From Methanobacteriota archaeon (GTDB lineage Archaea > Thermoplasmatota > Thermoplasmata > UBA10834), in contig JAABQR010000155.1 of assembly GCA_011391345.1 (NCBI GenBank), forward strand, positions 1 to 6,256: a stretch of DNA of 6,256 nt, read 5' to 3'. This document shows positions 1 to 5,176 of this stretch, in pieces. Position 1 is the stretch's first letter. The number at the start of each line of letters is the position of its first letter. Both the position numbers and the translations under genes were made by a program. Under the pieces are notes generated by a model. It saw nothing but the letters and a program-made list of their open reading frames with translations, did no database searches and was not told the origin of the DNA.

Positions 1-212
1 AACGAGCAGACCAGGTGCTTGGCGTACATGCCCGGATGGTCCTGCCTGAAGTCCTTGTAGAGCAGCTTGACGAGGGCATTCCTAGACGTGGCCCTGGCCT
101 GCAGGCCCGCCCTGACCGCTCGGTTGACTGCGAGCCTGAAGTCCTCCATGAGCAGCTTCGCCTCGGAAGGGAGCTCGCCGTCGATCCGGAAGACCACCGC
201 TTTATATAGCAT
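1..212 (-). CDS. TnpB-like protein (IS200/IS605 OrfB family), N-terminus only
   Basis: This is an open frame on the minus strand that runs off the left edge, leaving 70 residues. It starts at the ATG complementary to 210-212 (MLYKAVVFRI). The visible part has a short beta-strand start, then helices with AVNRAVRAGLQ (28-38), the motif ATSRNALVKLLYKDFRQ (41-57) and MYAKHLVCS (62-70). This pattern of 'AVN..L..G......SRN.LHK..Y......P.....L..SA' is familiar from the N-terminal helical domain of archaeal TnpB/OrfB proteins of IS200/IS605 elements, which are RNA-guided nucleases. The catalytic RuvC-like part and zinc finger would lie outside the window, so activity cannot be judged. No Shine-Dalgarno is seen. 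A weak TATA-like gcatatgc at 236-243 lies about 28 nt upstream, which would suit a nearly leaderless message. No upstream in-frame start was found. It could also be a domesticated or decayed copy. Confidence 0.6.
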   Translation of the reverse strand, partial: MLYKAVVFRIDGELPSEAKLLMEDFRLAVNRAVRAGLQARATSRNALVKLLYKDFRQDHPGMYAKHLVCS

Positions 213-415
213 CCAAGATGGCCGGAGGACATCTGGCATATGCGTACTTCCGACTACATGTACACTGCGCGAGAATGCTCGGGCCCCATCCTTGGCCGCT
301 CGCCTTGCGCCTGCCAGCCAATCCCGGAAAGCCCCATCACCCGATGACTATACAGAACATGGGACTAGAAACCGTTAATATCCAGCTGTCGCCATGTCGC
401 AGCAAGGGACACCGT
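213..415. other. non-coding stretch between TnpB-like gene and tRNA-Gln
   Basis: I see no convincing gene here on either strand. The plus-strand frames crossing it are short, lack a sensible start site and run into the tRNA gene. It must hold the 5' flank of the TnpB-like gene and the tRNA promoter. A 5-bp imperfect pairing (TTGGC near 291-296 with GCCAA further right) is too weak to call a transposon-end hairpin. If the neighbour is a live IS200/IS605-type element, its left end should lie in this stretch. Confidence 0.4.
368..381 (+). promoter_or_regulatory. BRE/TATA promoter of tRNA-Gln
   Basis: A purine-rich BRE-like gaaacc (368-373) is followed by the TATA-like gttaatat (374-381). Transcription starting about 25 nt downstream of the TATA centre would begin near 403 and leave a leader of roughly 13 nt before the mature tRNA 5' end. 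The same gaaacc hexamer precedes the TATA box of tgtA. Confidence 0.5.
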
Positions 416-488
416 AGCCCCGTAGTGTAGAGGACAATCATGCGGGCCTTTGGAGCCTGTGACGGAGGTTCGAATCCTCCCGGGGCTA
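416..488 (+). tRNA. tRNA-Gln (anticodon UUG)
   Basis: The gene folds as a full cloverleaf of 73 nt including the discriminator base. The acceptor stem AGCCCCG (416-422) pairs with CGGGGCT (481-487) over 7 bp, starting with A1-U72. The discriminator is A488. The T arm is GGAGG (464-468), loop TTCGAAT (469-475), CCTCC (476-480). The anticodon stem CGGGC (443-447) pairs with GCCTG (455-459), with one G-U, around the loop CTTTGGA. This puts UUG at 450-452, reading CAA. The D stem has three pairs and a U13-U22 opposition. The variable loop is 4 nt. No CCA is encoded and no intron is seen. G15 (430) and C48 (463) form the Levitt pair, and G15 is the base that archaeosine replaces. G37 is not a t6A site. 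In archaea such a tRNA is normally charged through Glu-tRNA-Gln and the GatDE amidotransferase (general knowledge). Confidence 0.95.
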
Positions 489-704
489 CTCCTCCTTTCT
501 ACTGTGGGACCATCTCGCAACCATCTGGAACAGCTTCGCGACGATGACGAGCACCACGACCCATGACATGACTATCAGGAAGAATCCCTCAGCCACGAAC
601 CCACCGTCGACGGCCTCGAGCAGGAACATACCCGTGAGTGTCGCGAGCACACCGAACACGACGCCCCAGATGACCATGGTGCGGTCTACCTTGATCCTCG
701 CCAT
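486..704 (-). CDS. small two-helix membrane protein (hypothetical)
   Basis: This is a 72-residue protein that I do not recognise. It has a short basic start (MARIKVDR), a first hydrophobic helix at about residues 10-29, a short turn with AVDGG (31-35), a second helix at about 39-60, and a charged tail ending HSRKEE. The positive residues at both ends suggest both termini face the cytoplasm. The start ATG is at 702-704 with a GGTGA ribosome site 5 nt upstream. It follows the nitroreductase stop after only 3 nt, so the two are probably co-transcribed. Its TAG stop (complement of 486-488) lies within the last three bases of the tRNA-Gln gene on the other strand. It may be a membrane partner of the nitroreductase, but only the gene order supports that. 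Confidence 0.75.
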   Translation of the reverse strand: MARIKVDRTMVIWGVVFGVLATLTGMFLLEAVDGGFVAEGFFLIVMSWVVVLVIVAKLFQMVARWSHSRKEE

Positions 705-707
705 GGC

Positions 708-1226
708 TCACCATCTGTCCCTGTGCACGAGCTTCTCGTTCGGCAGCCGCTTCCTCTTCATCCCCTTCTCCGCCGGGTATCCGACTGGCACGATGGCCAC
801 AGGTCTCACATGGGCCGGAGTGCCGAGGGCGACCGCCGCCTTCGTCTCATCGAAGGCACCCACCCAGACGCTCCCGATGCCTTTGCTATGCATGAACAAT
901 GAGAAGTTCTGTATCGCTGCCGCCACGTCCTGGAGACAGTAGAGGTCCCTCCCCCTCTGGTCGTAATGGGCGATTCTCTCGAGGTTCGCGCAGAAGACGA
1001 CGACCACGGGCGCTGTGCGGATGTACTCCTGGCCATACGCGACGTGCATGAGCGCTTTCTTGACCTTGGCGTCCCTCACAACGATGAAATCCCTCGCCTG
1101 GAGGTTGCCTGCTGATGGTGCGAGGTTCGCCAGCCTCAGTCCTTCGTCTATGATGTCGTCATCCACCGGGTCTGGTTTGAACACCCGCACGCTCGTCCTC
1201 CCTTCGATGCACGCAATGATGTCCAT
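708..1226 (-). CDS. nitroreductase family protein (FMN-dependent)
   Basis: This is a 172-residue member of the FMN-binding nitroreductase superfamily, which uses NAD(P)H to reduce nitro compounds, quinones or flavin-like substrates. The true substrate is unknown. Family signs are the N-terminal RTSVRVFKPDPV (10-21), where the R-S-R residues bind the FMN phosphate, then LAPSAGNLQARDFIVV (35-50), the helix QDVAAAIQNFSLFMHSKGIG (99-118) leading to SVWVGAFDE (119-127), and VRPVAIVPVGYP (140-151). I chose the ATG at 1224-1226 because GGAAGG lies 5 nt upstream and the protein then begins right before the canonical motif, as usual in the family. An in-frame ATG at 1245-1247, preceded by GAGGT, would add seven residues (MSCWKDT). 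It is first in a minus-strand pair with the small membrane protein and divergent from pcc1. No signal peptide or membrane segment is seen. Confidence 0.9.
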   Translation of the reverse strand: MDIIACIEGRTSVRVFKPDPVDDDIIDEGLRLANLAPSAGNLQARDFIVVRDAKVKKALMHVAYGQEYIRTAPVVVVFCANLERIAHYDQRGRDLYCLQDVAAAIQNFSLFMHSKGIGSVWVGAFDETKAAVALGTPAHVRPVAIVPVGYPAEKGMKRKRLPNEKLVHRDRW

Positions 1227-1227
1227 C

Positions 1228-1268
1228 GTATCCTTCCAGCATGACATGTACGGATACCTCTAAGTATC
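1228..1268. promoter_or_regulatory. divergent promoter region with GTATC/GATAC inverted repeats
   Basis: Between the nitroreductase and pcc1 lie GTATCC (1228-1233), GGATAC (1252-1257) and GTATC (1264-1268). The second and third form a 16-bp partial palindrome, GATACCTCTAAGTATC, centred at 1260/1261. AT-rich TATA-like sequence overlaps it. A start about 25 nt to the right would fall close to the pcc1 ATG, and one to the left would fall about 15 nt before the nitroreductase ATG at 1226. The sequence could be a core promoter for both genes, an operator for a dimeric regulator, or both. This is inferred from spacing only. Confidence 0.35.
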
Positions 1269-1295
1269 TTTCACGACGTGGTCGAGCGGGAGCGC

Positions 1296-1541
1296 ATGTC
1301 GACGAAGGAAGTCAGCACCGTCAGATGCAATCTCACGATCACGTTCCGTTCCGCTGCCGAGGCGGAGACGGTTCACAGGTCGGTCGAGCTGGATAACGAT
1401 GGTTACCTCGAGACGAAGGTCGAGGGCCAGACGATTGTCGCTCGTATCGAGGCCGACTCCCTGAAGAGTCTCCTGCACACGCTGGACGATTTCCTCGCAT
1501 GTGCGGTCGTCGCCGACAAGATAGTGTCGAAGAAGGACTAG
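1296..1541 (+). CDS. pcc1: KEOPS complex subunit Pcc1
   Basis: This 81-residue protein matches archaeal Pcc1, the small dimerising subunit of the KEOPS complex with Kae1, Bud32 and Cgi121. KEOPS transfers threonylcarbamoyl to A37 of ANN-decoding tRNAs to make t6A. Visible hallmarks are the short alpha/beta layout with AAEAETVHRSVELDNDGYLE (20-39), which resembles the family's 'A..V..S...D......' core, then the strand TIVARIEADSLKSLLHTLDD (46-65) and the closing helix FLACAVVADKIV (66-77). Length is normal. I prefer the ATG at 1296, since the sequence just upstream (VERER from a GTG at 1278) is not typical of the family. The Shine-Dalgarno is weak, so the message may be leaderless. The stop TAG (1539-1541) overlaps the stop of the convergent tgtA gene. 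The other KEOPS genes are not in the window. Confidence 0.88.
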   Translation: MSTKEVSTVRCNLTITFRSAAEAETVHRSVELDNDGYLETKVEGQTIVARIEADSLKSLLHTLDDFLACAVVADKIVSKKD

Positions 1542-3490
1542 TCCTCCGCGGTCTCCTTGACCCTGACAGCGATTCCGCGCTTGAACGCCAGCATCTCACC
1601 CTTGACCATGAGTGCCCTGCCAACTGCCGCCAGCGCGCCTTTTGTGTTCACGACCAGGACCGAGTCCCCGGGTCTGATGTCTGGGTCGCAGTCGACGACG
1701 AACTTCGCGAACACGTTGTTCCCCTTCGCGGCGAATTCCGCAGGCTCGTCTTGTATGATGACTCTCATCGCGTGGGGCGGCAGCACAACCATCAGCATCC
1801 TCGCGCCCTCCATCTTGGGCGTGAGGCGCCCGTCGTGGGCCCTCATGGAGAACGCGTGCACCCCGTCTATGATGATGTTCCGTATCTTGCCCGTGTTCCT
1901 CGACTTGACGAACTCGACCTTCCTGCCGTCCAGGATATCCGCGGCCCCTCTCCCGAACTGCATGTCCAGGACCGCCCTCGCCCTGAGGAGGTCCAGGTCG
2001 TGCCGTGACTTGCCTGGGACGACATCCTTGAGGAACTCGAGGGTCTCGTCGCCCTCCCACATGACCGCCAGGGGATACCCGTGGGTGTGCGCATGACGTT
2101 CCATCGTCTTCCGGACACTCTCCGCCACTTCATGGTCCAGATGGTCGGGGATGACCGACTGCGCGATCGGGTAGAGCTCGTCGAGCTCTATCGGTGCTGG
2201 GCCGAAGAACGAGGCCACCAGGAAGTCGGCGTCGACCTCCTGAGATATCTTCGCAATCTCCCCCGCATATCCTCTCGAATACGGTTTGGGACCCTCCTCG
2301 AAACCGACCAGGACCTTCGACCCCGGTCTTCTGTATCTGGAGAAGAACCTCTCCCTGTACATCTTGACGACTGGCCTGTCGTAGCTCTCGGGCCCGCAGT
2401 AGAAGAACGCTCCCCTCCTGCTGACAGGCTCGAAGCCCTCCAGGTACTCTCCGTGCTTCTTGAGCACCTTGAGGACCGCGAGCAGGGCGGGATGCGCCCT
2501 CGCCCTCATCTCGACCATCTCCCAGATAGAGCCCTCGTGGATGGCGTTCCTGACCTTCCGGAGTTCCTTCAGGCTCGTGAACAGGTTGTGCTCTGCGATC
2601 GTCCTCGTGCGCTCCGCCACGGACATGGCGACGAGCTCCTTGACGGAGGTCGAGCTGCAGGCTGGGCAGTCGCATGCGAGGTCGTGCAGGTCCCTGAGGA
2701 ATTTTGTTCCGGTGGGGTACATGAACCGTTCCTCCCTAGCGTACTTGGCATAGGATGCCGAGTCGAATAGGTCGCACCCTAGCAGGACTGCGAACGGGAA
2801 CATCATCGGGTGACCAGCGCCGAACAGGTGAACGGGCCGGGACGGGTCCAGTCCCTTTTTGGAGGCGATGATGACTTCGGCGATGTCGGCGAACCTGTAG
2901 TTCTCGAGCAACGGCACGACGCCTCCGATGGGGTGCACGTCGAATGCCATGGTCGATAGCCTCTCGGCGCACTCGCGCCTCAGCTCTGGGTACACGCCTC
3001 CCTGGACGGTCCCCGCGAGAAGCATGTCCCCCTTGAGTGGCACCGACTCCTCGGCCCTGTGGAGCGTCTCCTCGGTCGCCTTCCTGGTCTGCTCCTCTGT
3101 CCAATCCGGCTCGGAGAACACATCGAGGATCGTGCCTATGTCCGATCCGATGTCCCTCTGGAATTCTACGATCTCCTTGTGGCCGACGCCCACCTTGCCA
3201 TAGACGTAGCTCTGGAACGTGCCGCTGTCCGTCATGACAGGACCGTCGAAGTCCAGCAGTCTGTGCAGCCCGCCACTGAGCGCCTTCTCCCTCAGGGCCT
3301 CGTCGGTCTTGATGATGTACGAGTTGGTGATCAGTATCTGGACCTTGAACCGCTCCCTCATCACCCTCGGAGTGATCGTGAGCTGGTTCGGGTTGACTAC
3401 GGGCAGGAGGGCCGGTGTGGTGACACTGCCATGCCTGGTCCGGAGCTCGCATATCCTGGCCAGGCCGTCCCTTTCCTTCAGTTCGAACAT
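1538..3490 (-). CDS. tgtA: archaeosine tRNA-guanine transglycosylase (TgtA), full length with PUA domain
   Basis: This 650-residue enzyme swaps guanine 15 in the D loop of archaeal tRNAs for preQ0, the first tRNA-bound step to archaeosine. The catalytic TIM-barrel domain spans about residues 1-340. MTDSGTFQ (86-93) holds the conserved Asp88. TVQGG (161-165) fits the base-binding loop, and CDLFDSASY (239-247) holds the likely nucleophile Asp243. The zinc site is Cys273, Cys275, Cys278 and His301. The C-terminal part (about 350-570) is the archaea-specific tRNA-reading region, followed by a PUA domain at about 575-648. The length exceeds the roughly 580 residues I recall for Pyrococcus. Both halves are in one chain, not split. 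The start ATG (3488-3490) lies about 29 nt from a good TATA box with no Shine-Dalgarno, so the mRNA is probably leaderless. It converges with pcc1. Confidence 0.95.
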   Translation of the reverse strand: MFELKERDGLARICELRTRHGSVTTPALLPVVNPNQLTITPRVMRERFKVQILITNSYIIKTDEALREKALSGGLHRLLDFDGPVMTDSGTFQSYVYGKVGVGHKEIVEFQRDIGSDIGTILDVFSEPDWTEEQTRKATEETLHRAEESVPLKGDMLLAGTVQGGVYPELRRECAERLSTMAFDVHPIGGVVPLLENYRFADIAEVIIASKKGLDPSRPVHLFGAGHPMMFPFAVLLGCDLFDSASYAKYAREERFMYPTGTKFLRDLHDLACDCPACSSTSVKELVAMSVAERTRTIAEHNLFTSLKELRKVRNAIHEGSIWEMVEMRARAHPALLAVLKVLKKHGEYLEGFEPVSRRGAFFYCGPESYDRPVVKMYRERFFSRYRRPGSKVLVGFEEGPKPYSRGYAGEIAKISQEVDADFLVASFFGPAPIELDELYPIAQSVIPDHLDHEVAESVRKTMERHAHTHGYPLAVMWEGDETLEFLKDVVPGKSRHDLDLLRARAVLDMQFGRGAADILDGRKVEFVKSRNTGKIRNIIIDGVHAFSMRAHDGRLTPKMEGARMLMVVLPPHAMRVIIQDEPAEFAAKGNNVFAKFVVDCDPDIRPGDSVLVVNTKGALAAVGRALMVKGEMLAFKRGIAVRVKETAED

Positions 3491-3515
3491 GCAGCATGAT
3501 GTAACGCCTGGTGGC

Positions 3516-3528
3516 TAATTATGGTTTC
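3516..3528 (-). promoter_or_regulatory. BRE/TATA promoter of tgtA
   Basis: Read on the minus strand, GAAACC (3528-3523) is followed by ATAATTA (3522-3516). The TATA centre is about 29 nt from the tgtA ATG, so the transcript should start at or within a few bases of the start codon. Confidence 0.6.
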
Positions 3529-3540
3529 AGCCCGTCCTTT

Positions 3541-3556
3541 CCAAAAAGTCATTAAG
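3541..3556 (+). promoter_or_regulatory. BRE/TATA promoter of the DUF1616-pth2-DUF99 operon
   Basis: The A-rich ccaaaaag (3541-3548) followed by tcattaag (3549-3556) looks like a BRE plus a weak TATA box. A start about 25 nt downstream (near 3577) would leave a short leader containing the GGAG ribosome site at 3580-3583. This box and the tgtA promoter lie back to back in a 100-bp gap. Confidence 0.45.
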
Positions 3557-3590
3557 CCCGGTCCGCCTTCTGCTCGTCCGGAGCATTGGG

Positions 3591-4154
3591 ATGAGTCTCC
3601 TCCAGGTATTGGCCGGGCTGGCGATTGTGTTCTTCTTGCCAGGGTACACGCTCGTGTGCCTCTTGTTCCCGCGCAAGGGTGAACTCGACCCCGAGTATGA
3701 TGTCGTGTACAGAGTCGCGCTGGGCATGGGTCTGAGCATCGTCATAGCGATATTCGTCGGGTTCGCCCTCAACGCTATCAGCACCGAGGAACAGGGGTAT
3801 GTGTCCGCAGGTCCGCTGTGGGCCTCGCTACTGTCGATAACGGGGCTCTTCTTCCTTGGCGGATGGTTCTTGGGAGCGTATCCGTGGATGGGTATTCTCC
3901 ATCCGAAGCTGTACAGGGACCCGCCACCGAGGAAGGTCGCGGGCATGAAGCTCATGCCGGTCGCGAAGGGCAGGGAGGCCGAGAGGTTCCTGGTCGAGCG
4001 GGACCAGCTACTCAGGGACATCGACAAGTTCGCAGCCCGCTCGTCGACTTCAAATCCTAACAAGCAGCTGTACTACCGCAGGAGGATCGAGCAGGCTAGG
4101 ACGCGCGTCGAGCAGGTGAATGGCCTGCTGGCGCGTCTGGAGGAGGAGCGCTGA
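3591..4154 (+). CDS. DUF1616-like membrane protein with cytosolic coiled-coil tail
   Basis: This is a 187-residue membrane protein. The N-terminus, FFLPGYTLVCLLFPRKGELD (14-33) and then RVALGMGLSIVI (41-52), matches the opening pattern I associate with the archaeal DUF1616 family ('FLPGY.L..LLFP....L......R..LS.GLS'). Hydrophobic helices lie at about 5-26, 42-63 and 77-96. After a proline-rich joint (DPPPRK, 110-115) the tail is soluble and highly charged, with helical stretches at about 128-148 and 158-187 that look like coiled coil. DUF1616 regions are usually longer, near 300 residues, so this is a short form. The function is unknown. The start ATG has GGAG 7 nt upstream. It is first in the operon, and its final Glu codons (GAGGAGGAG) also provide the ribosome site for pth2. 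Confidence 0.78.
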   Translation: MSLLQVLAGLAIVFFLPGYTLVCLLFPRKGELDPEYDVVYRVALGMGLSIVIAIFVGFALNAISTEEQGYVSAGPLWASLLSITGLFFLGGWFLGAYPWMGILHPKLYRDPPPRKVAGMKLMPVAKGREAERFLVERDQLLRDIDKFAARSSTSNPNKQLYYRRRIEQARTRVEQVNGLLARLEEER

Positions 4155-4155
4155 G

Positions 4156-4530
4156 ATGTCCGTGAGGAAAGGCGAGATGGAGTACAAGCTCGTCGTCGTC
4201 GTCAGGGAGGACCTGAAGATGTCCGGGGGCAAGCTCGCGGTCCAGGTGGCCCACGCGGCAGTATCGTGCGCCATCCAGGCGAAGGCCCGGAAGACCGAGT
4301 GGTTCTCGTCGTGGTATCGGGAGGGCCAGAGGAAGGTCGTCGTCAGGGCGAAGTGCCTGGAGGACCTCATCGCGCTCAAGGACAGGGCTTCGAGGGCGGG
4401 CATCCCGAACGAGCTGATCACGGATGCCGGCCTGACGGAGTTGCCTCCGAACACGACCACATGCCTTGGCATCGGTCCCGCGCCCCAGTCGCACATAGAC
4501 CCGATCACGGGCGCCCTGCCGCTGGCGTGA
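4156..4530 (+). CDS. pth2: peptidyl-tRNA hydrolase, Pth2 type
   Basis: Pth2 cleaves the ester bond of peptidyl-tRNAs released from stalled ribosomes, freeing the tRNA for reuse. It is the archaeal/eukaryotic type, unrelated to bacterial Pth. The 124 residues carry the family hallmarks in order: KLVVVVREDLKMSGGKLAVQ (11-30) running into VAHAAV (31-36), EWFSSWYREGQRKVVV (48-63), IPNELITDAGLTELPPNT (83-100) and CLGIGPAP (103-110). The lysine of GGK, the following histidine and the D-AGLTE segment are the conserved residues linked to catalysis in the family. I chose the ATG at 4156, one base after the previous stop, with GGAGG ending 9 nt upstream. An in-frame ATG at 4177 (MEYKLV) would give 117 residues, also normal for Pth2. 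It is the middle gene of the operon. Confidence 0.93.
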   Translation: MSVRKGEMEYKLVVVVREDLKMSGGKLAVQVAHAAVSCAIQAKARKTEWFSSWYREGQRKVVVRAKCLEDLIALKDRASRAGIPNELITDAGLTELPPNTTTCLGIGPAPQSHIDPITGALPLA

Positions 4531-4536
4531 GATGCG

Positions 4537-5109
4537 ATGAAGGACCAGGTAAGGGTTCTGGGCATAGACGATTCCCCGTTCGAGTTCGGCGACCGGAGGT
4601 CGCTAGTCGTTGGGGCGCTGGTACGCACCCCCAGCTACCTCGAGGCCGTCATGAGGACCGATGTCGAGGTCGACGGGTGCGACTCCACAGATCGGCTCGT
4701 CGAGATGGTCATGTGCTCACGGTACAGGGAGCAGGTCAAGTTGGTGCTCGTCGATGGCATCGCGCTCGCGGGATTCAACATTATAGATATGGGATCGTTC
4801 CACGAGCGCACGGGGATTCCAGTCGCGACCGTGACCAGGGATGAACCTGACATGGCGGAGATCGAGGCGGCTCTTAGGAAGCACTTCGACGATTGGGCGA
4901 GGCGTCTGTCGCTCGTGCAACGCGTGCCCCTGAGGCCTCTGGATACAGGTCATAAGCCCCTCCAGGCATCCGTGGTCGGGATGGACTGGGACGAGTTCGT
5001 CCAGCTTGTGAAGGCGACGACCGTGAGGGGAGCGGTTCCAGAGCCTGTCCGGATCGCCCACCTCGTGTCCGCTGCCATGGTGAAGGGTGAGTCCAGGGGC
5101 CGGTCATAG
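4537..5109 (+). CDS. DUF99 family protein (endonuclease V-like fold)
   Basis: This 190-residue protein belongs to DUF99 (UPF0215), an archaeal family thought to share the RNase H-like fold of endonuclease V. Signature segments are RVLGIDDSPF (6-15), RSLVVGALVR (21-30), VEVDGCDSTDRLVEMV (43-58), VKLVLVDGIALAGFNIID (67-84), the helix IEAALRKHFDDWARRL (109-124) and AVPEPVRIAHLVSAAM (166-181). Asp11 and Asp73 sit where metal-binding acidic residues would be in the endonuclease V fold. The middle glutamate of that enzyme is not obvious, so nuclease activity is not assured. The cellular role is unknown. The gene begins 6 nt after pth2. An ATG at 4532 is out of frame and stops at once. It ends with TAG at 5107-5109 and appears to be the last gene of the operon. 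Confidence 0.9.
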   Translation: MKDQVRVLGIDDSPFEFGDRRSLVVGALVRTPSYLEAVMRTDVEVDGCDSTDRLVEMVMCSRYREQVKLVLVDGIALAGFNIIDMGSFHERTGIPVATVTRDEPDMAEIEAALRKHFDDWARRLSLVQRVPLRPLDTGHKPLQASVVGMDWDEFVQLVKATTVRGAVPEPVRIAHLVSAAMVKGESRGRS

Positions 5110-5125
5110 CACTGGTATCATACGG

Positions 5126-5142
5126 GACAAACTCATAATATC
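5126..5142 (+). promoter_or_regulatory. BRE/TATA promoter of the zinc-ribbon protein gene
   Basis: The sequence gacaaactcataatatc has a purine-rich BRE-like start and the TATA-like ataatat (5135-5141). Initiation about 25 nt downstream, near 5163, would give a roughly 14-nt leader with the GAGAGGAG ribosome site. This supports a transcription unit separate from the DUF99 operon. Confidence 0.5.
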
Positions 5143-5176
5143 GAGTTCGGCCTGCGGTCAATACTGAGAGGAGACG

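Noticed and set aside
67..430. Plus-strand short frames opposite the TnpB-like gene and running into the tRNA
   Set aside because: They cross the tRNA gene or its promoter and show no domain; the minus-strand frame gives a better protein.
489..500. Possible tRNA terminator in ctcctcctttct
   Set aside because: It has only one run of three Ts and lies inside the coding end of the small membrane-protein gene, too weak to call.
1278..1295. GTG start upstream for pcc1
   Set aside because: It would add VERER-type residues absent from the usual Pcc1 start. The ATG at 1296 gives normal length, though the GTG cannot be fully excluded.
2081..2770. 229-residue plus-strand open frame inside tgtA
   Set aside because: It is antisense to tgtA, rich in Arg/Gly/Pro as expected for a GC-rich shadow frame, and has no recognisable domain, while the tgtA frame shows family motifs throughout.
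2736..3497. 253-residue minus-strand open frame overlapping the start of tgtA
   Set aside because: It is a frame-shifted reading of tgtA codons, with composition dominated by Arg and Gly and no motif.
3527..4063. 178-residue minus-strand open frame opposite the DUF1616 gene
   Set aside because: It would overlap the operon promoter, has no ribosome site or recognised motif, and the plus-strand gene fits its operon.
4266..4844. 192-residue plus-strand frame across the pth2/DUF99 junction
   Set aside because: It overlaps two well-supported genes and has Arg/Gly/His-rich shadow composition.
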